This document shows positions 27,446 to 36,578 of a stretch of 64,000 nucleotides of DNA, in pieces. Position 1 is the first letter of the stretch. Each line of letters starts with the position of its first letter. The notes under the pieces are model-generated. The model was not told the origin of the DNA. It made no database searches and saw only the letters and a program-made list of their open reading frames with translations. The DNA lies in contig CANJIV010000003.1 of NCBI GenBank assembly GCA_947474595.1, positions 186,001-250,000 on the forward strand, written 5' to 3'. The position numbers and the translations under genes are program-made. The DNA comes from Solirubrobacterales bacterium. Lineage in GTDB: Bacteria; Actinomycetota; Thermoleophilia; Solirubrobacterales; Solirubrobacteraceae.

Positions 27446-28540
27446 GTGTCTAGTCGGCGAGGTGACTACCGGCCGCCAACGCGCAGCCAGGCGCTCGCTA
27501 CCACGCTGCTCTTAGCATCGCTTCTGCTGGGAGTCGGCGGCTGTGGCGAGCGTTCTCAACCGACAGCTCGGGCTGCGATCACAATCAGCTCCCCGCGGCC
27601 TAATACATCACTGCAGGCCGCTTCGAGTGGCTTTAGCCAAATGGTGGCCCCAGTCCGCATCTCTGGCACGGCCTCTCCGAGTAGCAAGCTAGTCGTCAAC
27701 GGCCACTGCGCCCGCTTCCACTGCGACGCACAGGTCACCTCTGGAGAAGATGGCTCATGGTCGGCAGTAGTGCGGTTAGTCCTCTCGCGCGAAACCCCAC
27801 TCAAGACCCTCACTGCAAACTACAGCTCCTCCCCTGACATCAATAAGGGCGCAGCGCGGTCTATCAGGATCCGTGAACCCTCAAGCATGCAGGAGGCTCG
27901 ACTGGCTGCCCAAGCCAGCACAACAACCATCACGGGCCCTTCGACTACTGATCCCGCTGCGCAAGCCGATCCAACCTTCGACCAGAGCGGATCTGCCACC
28001 GGAGCAGATCCATCGGCCGCCGAACCGAACGCCCTAGCCTTAGGTGGAAATATGCTGCTGATCGGCGACAGTCTCGCGCAATCAATCGCCCCCCTGCTTC
28101 CCGCCGCACTTCCTGATTGGTCGCTACAGATCAACGCCCGGGTCGGTCGCCGACTAGCCGAGGGGATGGCAATCCTCTCTGCCACAGAGATCCCAGACGC
28201 CACCGTGCTTGCGATCAGCCTTTTCACCAACGACGACCCTTGGAATACCGCGCAACTGAAGACTGGCATCGAAGCGACACTCGCGCGGGTTGGCACAACC
28301 GGCTGCGCCGTCTGGGCGACGATCGCTGCGCCACCCGTAAACGGCCATACCTATCAAGTCGCAAACCAGCTACTTGACTCCCTTTCCGAGCAGTACTCAC
28401 AACTACTGATCGTCCCTTGGGCTCAAAAGATTGCCCAGACACCATCGCTGCTCAGTAGCGATGGTGTCCACCCGACCTCGGCCGGCAAACGCTTACGCAC
28501 CGAGATGTACGCCGAGGCTGCCCAACTGTGTCTTTCGTGA
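27446..28540 (+). CDS. SGNH/GDSL-hydrolase-like lipoprotein
   Basis: A 364-residue protein from GTG 27446. A lipobox LLGVGGCG places Cys near residue 33, so it is exported and lipid-anchored. Residues about 40-145 resemble an immunoglobulin-like beta domain (NGHCARFHCDAQV, with a paired-cysteine look). A Thr/Ser/Ala/Pro-rich linker follows, and residues about 200-364 are an SGNH hydrolase, with LLIGDSLAQS for the nucleophile and SSDGVHPTSAG for the Asp-His pair. Although it is the last gene of the bio operon, its location outside the membrane makes a pimeloyl-ester role unlikely. Confidence 0.82.
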   Translation: MSSRRGDYRPPTRSQALATTLLLASLLLGVGGCGERSQPTARAAITISSPRPNTSLQAASSGFSQMVAPVRISGTASPSSKLVVNGHCARFHCDAQVTSGEDGSWSAVVRLVLSRETPLKTLTANYSSSPDINKGAARSIRIREPSSMQEARLAAQASTTTITGPSTTDPAAQADPTFDQSGSATGADPSAAEPNALALGGNMLLIGDSLAQSIAPLLPAALPDWSLQINARVGRRLAEGMAILSATEIPDATVLAISLFTNDDPWNTAQLKTGIEATLARVGTTGCAVWATIAAPPVNGHTYQVANQLLDSLSEQYSQLLIVPWAQKIAQTPSLLSSDGVHPTSAGKRLRTEMYAEAAQLCLS

Positions 28541-28544
28541 GCCC

Positions 28545-29954
28545 TCAGGGCACCAAGGCGCCAACGGTCGTACCCGCGCCACGACCGAGCCAGGCTGCTT
28601 CGGCCTCACCCAGTGGAGTGGACGGCGGCTGCTGAGCGAAGTATTCGCGAGCCAGCTCTCCCCAGTCGCCGCCCGCGCGCAGCTCGCCAAGAACGCTGAA
28701 CAGCAGTCCCTCCATGCGTCGCAGCAGCAGCGCCTCGGGCGGGATCGTCTGACGCCGCATCGCCTCGAAGTGAGGTGATCGCGGCGAGCCACTGATCTCC
28801 ATCGCAACACGGATGAAGTCAGGGTCTAGGCGCCTAAATCCACTCACGAAGTACCACTCGCCAGCCGTGGCAAGCTGATCGAGTACTTGATCTGGCTCAA
28901 AGGCGGCCGGGTCGGGTAGGTAGCCCAGCTGGCTAAGACCGTCGTGCACTCCTTGAGCGTCGCCGGCTTGCACCGCTCGTGCCAGCGCCCTCTCTCCCTC
29001 CAGATATTCGGGAAGAAGGTGACGTGCGAGCCCGAAGTCCAAGAAACAGACACGGCCGTCATGGCAGAGCAGGAGGTTGCCTGGATGAGGATCGCCGCAG
29101 ACCAAGAGACGACGGTTTAGCAGGCCAAAGAAGAAGCGAAAAAGGATCTCGCCAACTCGGTCGCGCTCCTGGTCATCAAGGGCCTTGATCAGTTCGAAGC
29201 GAACGCCGTCAATGTAATCAGTGACCAACACACGGCGACTTGAGAGATCGGTGTGGACTCGAGGGACGACCACGAATGGGTGGTCGCGGAAGTGGCGTTC
29301 GACCTCGCGGTGACGCTGGGCCTCAAGCTCGTAGTCGAGCTCTTCGGCGATCCGTTCGCGCAGCTCGCCGAGAAGGGCTCGCGCATCTAGGCCGGGAGCT
29401 AACCGTCGAACTAGTGGCAGCAGTAAGTTCATGTTCCTCAGGTCGGTTTCAACTGCCTCAGCGATCCCCGGGTACTGGACTTTTACTGCTACCTGACGGC
29501 CATCTTTAGTCACGGCGCGATGTACCTGACCGATCGAAGCCGCAGCGAAGGCGTCCTCGTCAAATTCGGCGAAAGAGTCAGCAAGCTTTCCTCCAATCTC
29601 TTTCTCAATCAACTTGCGCATGCGCGAAAATGGCTGAGGCGGAGCGTCATCGCGCAGCTGCGCTAACTTCGCCTTGAAGTTTTCGCGCTCCCCTTCGGGA
29701 ATCGCCTCGAAGTCAATCGTGGAGAGCACCTGGCCGATCTTCATCGCGGCGCCTTTCATCTTGCCGAGCTGATCGACGATCTGGTCGGCAAGTCCGATCG
29801 CGCGCTGCTCGCTGGCGTGCTGGGCATCTTCCTCTGAGCGCAAGCGGTTAGCAGCGTTGGTCGCCGCCCAGCGCAGGCTTTGCCCGGCAGCTAGGCCAGA
29901 GATACGCGCCGTGCGACCTACGCGATTGGTTGGGACCTTCGGAGGATCAGCCAC
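28545..29954 (-). CDS. ABC1/UbiB-family atypical kinase (AarF domain)
   Basis: A 469-residue ABC1/UbiB-family protein from GTG 29954. The diagnostic KxGQ motif is KIGQ at 72-75. AAASIGQVHRA replaces the glycine-rich loop, VAVKVQYPG holds the ATP-binding Lys, CGDPHPGNLL is the catalytic loop and FLDFGLARHL the metal motif. Members act in isoprenoid-quinone or lipid homeostasis as ATPases or kinases. No transmembrane pair is evident at the C-terminus. It is convergent with the SGNH gene, only four nucleotides apart. Confidence 0.93.
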   Translation of the reverse strand: MADPPKVPTNRVGRTARISGLAAGQSLRWAATNAANRLRSEEDAQHASEQRAIGLADQIVDQLGKMKGAAMKIGQVLSTIDFEAIPEGERENFKAKLAQLRDDAPPQPFSRMRKLIEKEIGGKLADSFAEFDEDAFAAASIGQVHRAVTKDGRQVAVKVQYPGIAEAVETDLRNMNLLLPLVRRLAPGLDARALLGELRERIAEELDYELEAQRHREVERHFRDHPFVVVPRVHTDLSSRRVLVTDYIDGVRFELIKALDDQERDRVGEILFRFFFGLLNRRLLVCGDPHPGNLLLCHDGRVCFLDFGLARHLLPEYLEGERALARAVQAGDAQGVHDGLSQLGYLPDPAAFEPDQVLDQLATAGEWYFVSGFRRLDPDFIRVAMEISGSPRSPHFEAMRRQTIPPEALLLRRMEGLLFSVLGELRAGGDWGELAREYFAQQPPSTPLGEAEAAWLGRGAGTTVGALVP

Positions 29955-30007
29955 TTTAGTGCTACGACGCTCGGGCTAAAGCAGACCACGCCGTCAGGGT
30001 CATCACC

Positions 30008-31510
30008 TCATCGACTTCGGTCAGCGAACTCGATGATCGAACTATCGACGAGCCATTCGACAGGCGCCAAGTCGTCGCTATAGACATCGCCACCCCGCAG
30101 CGCAGGACCCAGTCGAGCCACCGACGCGTAGGCCAAAGGCCTCAATGCGACCGGCAAAGTCGGCGCTGCTGCCAAGAGTCGCTGGGCTGAGGTCGAACCT
30201 ATGCCCCCGACCAACAGGACGTTGGTGACTGTCACGGGATCGCGCAACACAACTGCAAAGCTCTCTCGCATGGTCGCGGCCAGAACGCGCTCGAGGCCAT
30301 CGGTTCCCTCCGGTTCGCCAACGTTGACGATCACGACTCCATCGGGAGTTAGGCGCTGCCTAACCAAGGCAAAGAACTCTTTTGTGGCGAGATAAAAGGG
30401 AATATAGGGCTGGCGGTAGGCGTCGATGAAGATTGCGTCGTAGCGGCGATCGGTACGCTCGAGATAGGGCCTAGCGTCCTGCGTGAAGGTCTCTAGATGT
30501 GGCGCTTTCATATCGAAGAGACGTCGTCCAATGTCAGTCAGCTCACCATCTATCTCAACCGCATCGATCGCTGTCTGTGGGAAGTAGTGACCGTATGCGC
30601 GAGCTGTAGTGCCGGCAGCATTTCCAAGGATCGCGATCCGCTTGGGTGGCGTTGACTGCGAGACGAACGGCAGCACGAGAAAGGGATCCCAGTAGTTACC
30701 CGTCAGCCACTGGCCGCGGCGGTAGACGGAGTGCACGGCCTGGCCCTCGTTTAGTTCTAGCCACCTAGCGCCCGAAGAGTCTTGGGTGACGCGTGCGTAC
30801 TGGTAGGACGTCTCACTCTCATAGATAACCCGTGCGTCGCCGCTAGCTTTCACCAGGCCAACAGGAACCGCCAGCAGAGCAGCCACGATCACGGGCACAA
30901 CAATCGCCCTGCGAGCAAGGCCAAATGCTGCCACGACCGCTAAAGCCAGCGCGAAGACCAAGAAGGTCCTGCGTGTCCCAATTAGTGGAATCAGGGCTAG
31001 GGCCGCGAGAAAGACGCCAACTAGTGAGCCAACAGTGGAGATCGCCGCGAGACGTCCGCTGACGCGTCCCGCCTCCTCGACCGTGACCACGGTGAGTCGA
31101 ATCGCGTAGGGCGCCACACAGCCCAATAGCAGGACCGGAAAGGCAACCAAGACCAAGACCGCCACTAGGGATCCAATAAATGCGCCAGCCGAAATCGAGT
31201 CAAGTGCGCTAACCGACAGTCGCAGGAATGGCCCAGCAACGAACGGAACGCCGGCCAGCAGCACCGCTGCGGCCAGCACGATGCGGCAGAGACCGCGCAT
31301 CGTAGGATCACGGTCGGCGAGGCGCCCACCAAGCCAATACCCGACCGATAGGGCGACTAAGACTGTGGCAATCGTATTGGCCCAGATGATCGTCGAGGCA
31401 CCAAAGGACGGTGCCAACAGCCGCGCGGCGGCTATCTCGGCACCGAGCGAAGCGGCACCAACGGTGAATACAACGGCCTCTATTGGAGGCATCTGGCGCC
31501 GATCGGTCAC
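30008..31510 (-). CDS. Membrane protein fused to a spermidine synthase-like domain
   Basis: A 500-residue protein from GTG 31510. The N-terminal half has about seven to eight hydrophobic helices (residues 8-220), the C-terminal half a spermidine-synthase-type Rossmann domain with ILGNAAGTTARAYG, DAVEIDGELTDIG and FIDAYRQPYIPFYL. The Asp dyad of true spermidine synthases is not clearly kept, so polyamine activity is doubtful. GTG 31510 is preceded by TACTCT at exactly 6 nt and fits the leaderless pattern better than the first ATG at 31528. It is divergent from bioA. Confidence 0.87.
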   Translation of the reverse strand: MTDRRQMPPIEAVVFTVGAASLGAEIAAARLLAPSFGASTIIWANTIATVLVALSVGYWLGGRLADRDPTMRGLCRIVLAAAVLLAGVPFVAGPFLRLSVSALDSISAGAFIGSLVAVLVLVAFPVLLLGCVAPYAIRLTVVTVEEAGRVSGRLAAISTVGSLVGVFLAALALIPLIGTRRTFLVFALALAVVAAFGLARRAIVVPVIVAALLAVPVGLVKASGDARVIYESETSYQYARVTQDSSGARWLELNEGQAVHSVYRRGQWLTGNYWDPFLVLPFVSQSTPPKRIAILGNAAGTTARAYGHYFPQTAIDAVEIDGELTDIGRRLFDMKAPHLETFTQDARPYLERTDRRYDAIFIDAYRQPYIPFYLATKEFFALVRQRLTPDGVVIVNVGEPEGTDGLERVLAATMRESFAVVLRDPVTVTNVLLVGGIGSTSAQRLLAAAPTLPVALRPLAYASVARLGPALRGGDVYSDDLAPVEWLVDSSIIEFADRSR

Positions 31511-31516
31511 CCGTCG

Positions 31517-31522
31517 AGAGTA
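31517..31522 (-). promoter_or_regulatory. -10 box (TACTCT) of the spermidine synthase-like gene
   Basis: TACTCT on the minus strand ends 6 nt before GTG 31510, marking a leaderless start and deciding between three in-frame starts. Confidence 0.5.
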
Positions 31523-31569
31523 GTGCAAGCAGTCGCCCTAGGCCGGCTCGATCCGACCGCTTGCGCCGA

Positions 31570-31575
31570 TACCTT
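31570..31575 (+). promoter_or_regulatory. -10 box (TACCTT) of leaderless bioA
   Basis: TACCTT ends 7 nt before ATG 31583. bioA thus seems to have its own promoter, apart from the bioBFD operon. Confidence 0.5.
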
Positions 31576-31582
31576 GGCAGTC

Positions 31583-32941
31583 ATGACGACCGCCGAGCTA
31601 TCTGATGCAGACCGCCGCGTGTTATGGCACCCGTTCACCCAGCATCAGGGCTGGGAGGACGAACTAGCCCCGATAATCGAGCGCGGCCAAGGTACGACTA
31701 TCTACGACACCGACGGTACCGCCTACATCGACGGAGTCTCCTCGCTTTGGTGCAATATCCACGGCCACCGTCACCCCCACATCGACGCCGCCATCCACGC
31801 CCAAGTCGACCGAATCTCCCACTCAACGATGTTGGGACTCTCTCACCCCCCGGCGATCGAACTCGCACAGCGCCTAGTCGAGATCGCCCCCAGCCCCAGC
31901 CCAGACCAACCCAAGCGCGAGCCCCTCACGCGCGTCTTCTACTCCGATAGCGGCTCGACGGCGGTCGAGATCGCACTCAAGATGGCCTTCCAGAGCTTTG
32001 CCCAGAATGGACAGCAGCAGCGCAGTAGCTTCATCTGCCTGCGTGACGCCTACCACGGAGACACGATCGGCTCGGTATCGGTCGGCGGAATAGACCTCTT
32101 CCATTCGCTATACCGGCCGCTGCTCTTTGACGCTTGGCAGGCCGACTCTGGTGACGCAGGCAGCATGGCCGAACTTCTAGAACAACACGGGCACAACGTT
32201 GCGGCGGTGATCGTTGAGCCGCTTATCCAGGGAGCGGCGGGAATGCTGGTGCATCCGCCCGGATACCTGAAGCGCGTGCGCGAGCTCTGCGATGCCCACG
32301 GCGTTTTGATGATCTGCGACGAGGTTGCCACTGGGTTTGGGCGCACTGGGCGGATGTTCGCCTGCGAACACGAGGGCGTTGTGCCTGATCTGCTCTGCCT
32401 AGCCAAGGGCATCACGGGCGGATACCTCCCGCTTGCAGCGACACTGGCTACCGAGTCCGTGTACCGCAGCTTCCTCGGCGAACACGAGGACTACCGAACC
32501 TTCTTTCACGGCCATACATACACGGGCAATCCGTTGGCCTGTGCGGCAGCGATAGCTTCGCTGGAGGTCTTCGAGCAAGAGCGCACGCTAGAGAGAGTCC
32601 AGACGACGATCGCACTCCTAGTCGACTATCTAGACCACTACGTTAAGCCGCTGGGCGCCGTAGCGGAAATCCGTCGCGTTGGATTGATGACTGGTATCGC
32701 ACTTTCTGACTCACCAGCCCGGGAGCGCCTTGGCCATCAAGTCACGCTCGCGGCGCGCCGCCGAGGTGCGATCGTGAGGCCACTGGGCGATGTAATCGTC
32801 TTGATGCCACCACTCTCGATCAGCGACAGCGAACTCGAGCAGCTAGTCCGGATCAGCGCCGACGCGATCGCCGAGGTGACCCAACCATCACCTGCGACCA
32901 CTGGCGCCGAGCAGGCCGGCCAACCGTCCGCCCAGGCGTAG
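31583..32941 (+). CDS. bioA: Adenosylmethionine-8-amino-7-oxononanoate aminotransferase
   Basis: A 452-residue class-III aminotransferase. The N-terminal [11 protein letters not shown] is characteristic of Bio[14 protein letters not shown] follows, and [11 protein letters not shown] plus [13 protein letters not shown] hold the PLP-binding Asp and Lys. It uses S-adenosylmethionine as amino donor to make 7,8-diaminononanoate. ATG 31583 is preferred over an ATG 60 nt upstream because the extra residues do not belong to the family and TACCTT precedes it. A C-terminal Ala/Gln/Pro tail overlaps the converging GerW-like gene by 89 nt. Confidence 0.96.
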   Translation: MTTAELSDADRRVLWHPFTQHQGWEDELAPIIERGQGTTIYDTDGTAYIDGVSSLWCNIHGHRHPHIDAAIHAQVDRISHSTMLGLSHPPAIELAQRLVEIAPSPSPDQPKREPLTRVFYSDSGSTAVEIALKMAFQSFAQNGQQQRSSFICLRDAYHGDTIGSVSVGGIDLFHSLYRPLLFDAWQADSGDAGSMAELLEQHGHNVAAVIVEPLIQGAAGMLVHPPGYLKRVRELCDAHGVLMICDEVATGFGRTGRMFACEHEGVVPDLLCLAKGITGGYLPLAATLATESVYRSFLGEHEDYRTFFHGHTYTGNPLACAAAIASLEVFEQERTLERVQTTIALLVDYLDHYVKPLGAVAEIRRVGLMTGIALSDSPARERLGHQVTLAARRRGAIVRPLGDVIVLMPPLSISDSELEQLVRISADAIAEVTQPSPATTGAEQAGQPSAQA

Positions 32942-33419
32942 CCACGCGTAGGCGACGACTCACGGCGACCGTCCCTACAGCTCCAGCCGCCAGCGCAAAC
33001 CCCACCGCCCCGCCGACCGCCAGCGATCCAGCTAGGGCGGCCGTGCGGGCGGCCCTGCCTCTACTGTCGGGGATCGCGTGGTAGGCGGCACCTTCGGGCC
33101 CAATCTCAATAAAGCCAACTGGCTTGGCGCGCAGCGACCCTCCCCCGCCCCCTCCATCGCCGACGTGGCCTGGGTCTCCTCCGGCACCGAACCCATAGCC
33201 CCCAGTCGCCCAAACTTGGGCGACTGGCACGACAACTCGCTCGCCACTTCGGACGGGCTTGCCGTAGCAGAGCCGAGCGCCGCTTAATCTAGCCAGCACC
33301 TTGCGCAGCGCTGGCGGCCCGCCACGACTGGCCCGCCGATCGGCTGACCAAGCAGGATTGACTGCTGGCTCGTAAGGCGTAGGAGCCGGGCGGTTAGCCG
33401 ACGACCCCTTCTTGCTCAT
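32853..33419 (-). CDS. GerW (YtfJ)-family-like protein
   Basis: A 188-residue protein. The central domain (about residues 35-115) has [37 protein letters not shown], a glycine run and [11 protein letters not shown], the pattern of the GerW/YtfJ family found in sporulating Firmicutes and in many Actinomycetota. A hydrophobic helix follows ([20 protein letters not shown]) and a basic tail. ATG 33419 overlaps the rubredoxin stop (ATGA), so the two are coupled. The last 89 nt overlap bioA antisense. Function outside spore formers is unknown. Confidence 0.75.
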   Translation of the reverse strand: MSKKGSSANRPAPTPYEPAVNPAWSADRRASRGGPPALRKVLARLSGARLCYGKPVRSGERVVVPVAQVWATGGYGFGAGGDPGHVGDGGGGGGSLRAKPVGFIEIGPEGAAYHAIPDSRGRAARTAALAGSLAVGGAVGFALAAGAVGTVAVSRRLRVATPGRTVGRPARRQWSQVMVGSPRRSRRR

Positions 33420-33598
33420 GCCTCGAACAGCACGAAGTCGCGCTTGCGCGCTCCGCAGACCGGGCAAAACCAGTCGTCGGGGATGTCGGCGAATGCCGTT
33501 CCCGGCACTACGCCGCCATCCGGATCGCCTTCGGCTGGGTCATAGATGAAGCCACAGGATTCACAGACCCACTGTTGAGGAGTTTCGTTATTGCTCAT
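33416..33598 (-). CDS. Rubredoxin
   Basis: A 60-residue rubredoxin. The iron-binding cysteines are C12, C15, C45 and C48 (CESC and CPVC), and the [11 protein letters not shown] and [11 protein letters not shown] blocks are standard. It is a one-iron electron carrier, typically serving alkane hydroxylases, rubrerythrins or other oxidative-stress enzymes; no such partner adjoins it. It is leaderless, sharing a -10 box with the divergent NUDIX gene, and coupled to the GerW-like gene. Confidence 0.97.
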   Translation of the reverse strand: MSNNETPQQWVCESCGFIYDPAEGDPDGGVVPGTAFADIPDDWFCPVCGARKRDFVLFEA

Positions 33599-33603
33599 AC
33601 CGG

Positions 33604-33610
33604 TAGCGTA
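33604..33610. promoter_or_regulatory. Symmetric -10 heptamer serving two divergent leaderless genes
   Basis: The heptamer TAGCGTA reads TAGCGT on the plus strand, 7 nt before the NUDIX ATG 33617, and TACGCT on the minus strand, 6 nt before the rubredoxin ATG 33598. Only 18 nt separate the two coding regions. No other promoter-like site fits in between. Confidence 0.6.
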
Positions 33611-33616
33611 CCCGCC

Positions 33617-34258
33617 ATGACGAAGGTGAGTCGTGACGATATTGAGCTCTCAGGAGCACAGCTCAACCTTGAGGGCCAAACAACCCCGCGACAGGCCTCG
33701 TCTGTGATCGTCATTAGGGGCGCTACTGAGACACTTGAGGTGCTTCTGGTTAAGCGCAATCCCGCCCAGCGGTTCATGGGTGGCGTCTGGGTATTTCCCG
33801 GAGGCGCGGTGGATGACCACGAAGGAGAGGGTGACGAGGCTCACCGTGCGGCTGGCGTGCGCGAGCTAGAAGAGGAGGCGGCAATCATCGGGGTCGACGC
33901 TGCCAGCCTTGTCAAGTTTTCCCGCTGGATAACTCCCGCTGAAATCACCATCCGTTTCGATACCCACTTCTTCATCGCACGGTTGCCGCAAGGCGCACAG
34001 CCTCGAGTTGATGGCCAGGAGTGCGTTGATATGGGCTGGTTCACGCCGCAGGGCGCATTAGATGCCAACCGGGACGAGAAGATCGTGCTCGTCTTCCCGA
34101 CAATCAAGCACCTTGAGCAACTGAGTCGCTTCGCCTCCGCCGATGACCTGCTCGGATACGCGACTGGGCGCGAGGTCATCGCCGTCCAGCCCAAGATCAT
34201 CATGAGCGGCGAAGTCGCACGCATCGTCCTTCCCGGTGAGCCCGGGTTCGACGAGTAG
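33617..34258 (+). CDS. NUDIX hydrolase (NUDT7/19-like)
   Basis: A 213-residue NUDIX protein. The strand-loop start is [20 protein letters not shown] and the box core is RELEEEAAI at residues 82-90, in place of the ideal REUxEExGU. The long spacing between GG and the REL helix, and the [10 protein letters not shown] segment, resemble the NUDT7/NUDT19 branch that acts on CoA derivatives. ATG 33617 is used because the upstream frame would overlap rubredoxin. Substrate is inferred only. Confidence 0.9.
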   Translation: MTKVSRDDIELSGAQLNLEGQTTPRQASSVIVIRGATETLEVLLVKRNPAQRFMGGVWVFPGGAVDDHEGEGDEAHRAAGVRELEEEAAIIGVDAASLVKFSRWITPAEITIRFDTHFFIARLPQGAQPRVDGQECVDMGWFTPQGALDANRDEKIVLVFPTIKHLEQLSRFASADDLLGYATGREVIAVQPKIIMSGEVARIVLPGEPGFDE

Positions 34259-34410
34259 CTGAAGCGACAGCGGCTGCCCGGCGCTGCGATGCAGGCGGGG
34301 TTTGCAATCACCCCCCAAGATGAGGGCACGATCGACCGCCGTGACAGATGTCGCGGCCGTGCTCTTGGCGGTCCCGATGTGCTCTACCGCTACGAAGCCG
34401 TCGACCTACG

Positions 34411-35202
34411 CTAATGGCCCAGCCAACTTGGTAACTCGGGCCGAACAACACCACTAGGCAAGCGCCCTTCGTCGTCGAGTTTGTCTAGATGCGCTCGTAG
34501 GGTTACTGCCGCAGCTGCCCTCAGATAGACCGGAGCATCGGCCCAGACGTCATCGAGCAGATCCTCGGGCAGGCGCAGCCCGCGCGCTAATGCGCTCACT
34601 AATTTAAGTTCGCGGTCGAGGCGATGGGCGATGTACTGGTCGAGCTTGGCAGCCGGATCGTCAACCACAGGGCCGTGCCCGGGACAGATCCAAGCCAAAT
34701 CCAATTCACGCAGGCGCCCTAAGCCGTCGAGGTAGTCGGTTAGTGCCCCTGGATCTGGCGTGATGAAGACGCTCCCGTGGCCAAGCACCGTATCGCCGGT
34801 GAAAGCGACCTTGCCGCTGACGTAGGAGAGATGGTCGGCCGCATGGCCTGGCGTCGCAATAACTTCAAATGGGCCGATACGATCACCGCCACTGAGCCGA
34901 ATATCTACATCACCGCGAGCGGCGGCGATGGGCAGCCCGGCCAGGCGTTGGCGCAGCCCTGAGGTGCCCTCTGCGTGATCGGCGTGATCGTGAGTCAAAA
35001 CGATCGCACCAGCGCCCCCACGGCGAGTCACCTCTTGGGCCACGAGATCTAAGTGAGCGTCAAGAAGCGGACCTGGGTCAATCACCCAGGCCGGGTTACG
35101 GCCGACGATCCAAGTATTGGTCCCTTCCAGAGTGAATGGGCTTGGATTATCGGCGCGGATGAGCGCCAGATCGTGATTTTCGTGTAAGTCGTTGATATTC
35201 AC
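34411..35202 (-). CDS. MBL-fold metallo-hydrolase (LACTB2-like)
   Basis: A 263-residue MBL-fold protein from GTG 35202. NPSPFTLEGTNTWIVG and DPGPLLDAH lead to the zinc motif HDHADH (residues 71-76), then ATPGHAADHLSY, FTGDTVLG and CPGHGPVVDDP. The C-terminal helical domain (RELKLVSALARGL, DLLDDVW, AHLDKLDDEGRL) is a winged-helix-like extension as in LACTB2. Members cleave varied esters, thioesters or RNA. TAGGGT 8 nt upstream suggests a leaderless start. Confidence 0.9.
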   Translation of the reverse strand: MNINDLHENHDLALIRADNPSPFTLEGTNTWIVGRNPAWVIDPGPLLDAHLDLVAQEVTRRGGAGAIVLTHDHADHAEGTSGLRQRLAGLPIAAARGDVDIRLSGGDRIGPFEVIATPGHAADHLSYVSGKVAFTGDTVLGHGSVFITPDPGALTDYLDGLGRLRELDLAWICPGHGPVVDDPAAKLDQYIAHRLDRELKLVSALARGLRLPEDLLDDVWADAPVYLRAAAAVTLRAHLDKLDDEGRLPSGVVRPELPSWLGH

Positions 35203-35210
35203 TCAACCAA

Positions 35211-35216
35211 ACCCTA
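35211..35216 (-). promoter_or_regulatory. Candidate -10 box (TAGGGT) of the LACTB2-like gene
   Basis: TAGGGT on the minus strand ends 8 nt before GTG 35202. The spacing is slightly long for a strictly leaderless start. Confidence 0.35.
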
Positions 35217-35229
35217 AGACCACCAGCCC

Positions 35230-36456
35230 CTAGCGGACCACAAGGCGATATACCGAACCGCCGAGCGAGACAGCGTAGAGACGCCCCCGCCCGTCTTGGC
35301 CAAACGATACGAGCATCGATACCCCTAGGCCAACGGGGCGGTCGTCGCTAGCACCACTTGGTCCGAGCTTGACCGAGCGCAACCCAGGGCTACAGAAGTC
35401 CCCGTAGATGTAGCGCCCTAGCAGCGTGGTAAGTGCTGGATCGCGCACAACGTAACCACCCGTTATCGAACAGCCACGGTTTCCGTGCGCGTAAACCAAA
35501 ACCGGCTCTACGGCACCGAGTGCAGACTCACCATCGGCGTTAACCGCAACTCCCTCAAACACTCGCCAGCCGTAGTTGGCACCGCGGGCATCACCGCGAA
35601 GCGCAAAGTCGATCTCCTCAAAGCGGCTCTCCCCAACATCTCCGATCGTAAGGTCGCCAGTCTTGGAATCGAAGGAGAAGCACCAAGGATTTCGCAACCC
35701 GTAAGAGTAGATCTCTGCCCGGGCGCCTGCGCGCCCAATGAAGGGATTACTGGCCGGAATCGAGTAGGGATTGCCAGCTGATGCTCGAGGGTTGATCCTC
35801 AAGATCTTGCCCAGCAAAGTCGATAGATTCTGGCCGTTTCCATACACGCCATGCCGATCGCCACCGCCGCCCCCATCGCCAAGGCCAATGTAGAGAAGTC
35901 GATCTGGGCCGAACTGAAGTTGGCCCCCGTTGTGGTTAGCCTCGGGCTGTACTTGGGAGATAACTAAACGCGCGCTGGAACTAATCGCTCGGTCGCGATT
36001 AAGGCTGGAGGTTTTGTATTCGACAATACGGGTCCTACCGACACGGTCGGTGTAGTCGATATAAAAGAGTCCGGAGGTTAAATAGTCGGGCGCAAAAGCA
36101 ATTGAAAGCAATCCCTGCTCGCCGCAGCAGGCAACCTGAGAAGAGACGTCAAGAAATGGTAGATCTAAGCGCCGCCCGTCCTTGACAATAAACACCTGGC
36201 CCTTTTGCGAGACCACAAAGAGCCGCGAGAGGTCGCCCGGAGGGGCCGTCACGTACACGGGAGAGTCGACGGTTGCAACCTTGACGAGACCGAGGCGAGT
36301 CGAGGTTCTTGCTGTTAGTGATCTCGTCGCGGCGGCGGTGGCTGGGATTGCGCCTGAAGCGGCACCTGCCAACTGATCCACGTCACTGCTAGCACCACAG
36401 GCAGTGATAACCATGCCAAGCAGCCCAAAAATCAGAGTTAGTCGACGCATCTGCAC
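35230..36456 (-). CDS. PQQ-dependent sugar dehydrogenase-family lipoprotein
   Basis: A 408-residue protein from GTG 36456 with a lipobox VITACG (Cys about residue 20). The mature part is a six-bladed beta-propeller of the soluble glucose/sorbosone dehydrogenase family: VTAPPGDLSRLFVVSQKGQV, a GEQGLLSIAFAPDY block, NHNGGQLQFGPDRLLYIGLGDGG in two parts, and YGLRNPWCFSFD. Known members oxidise aldoses with PQQ, but many bacterial paralogues have unproven cofactors, and no pqq genes are here. It is anchored outside the membrane. Confidence 0.9.
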   Translation of the reverse strand: MQMRRLTLIFGLLGMVITACGASSDVDQLAGAASGAIPATAAATRSLTARTSTRLGLVKVATVDSPVYVTAPPGDLSRLFVVSQKGQVFIVKDGRRLDLPFLDVSSQVACCGEQGLLSIAFAPDYLTSGLFYIDYTDRVGRTRIVEYKTSSLNRDRAISSSARLVISQVQPEANHNGGQLQFGPDRLLYIGLGDGGGGGDRHGVYGNGQNLSTLLGKILRINPRASAGNPYSIPASNPFIGRAGARAEIYSYGLRNPWCFSFDSKTGDLTIGDVGESRFEEIDFALRGDARGANYGWRVFEGVAVNADGESALGAVEPVLVYAHGNRGCSITGGYVVRDPALTTLLGRYIYGDFCSPGLRSVKLGPSGASDDRPVGLGVSMLVSFGQDGRGRLYAVSLGGSVYRLVVR

Positions 36457-36546
36457 ATATGAGCATGGCAGAGCCGGTGAGCGCGCTGCGCAAGCCGATC
36501 GGCACGAGAGGGCTTTACTACACGGTCCTAAACCGTCAGGATCAGC

Positions 36547-36564
36547 AAAGAAACTAAAGAAACT
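36547..36564 (+). repeat. Tandem AAAGAAACT pair before the aldehyde dehydrogenase gene
   Basis: Two perfect copies of AAAGAAACT abut each other, ending just before the CCGGAGG ribosome site. A small inverted repeat (ACGGT-CCTAA-ACCGT, 36522-36536) lies just upstream. Both could take part in control of the gene; neither is a known site. Confidence 0.5.
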
Positions 36565-36578
36565 CCGGAGGTAGAATC

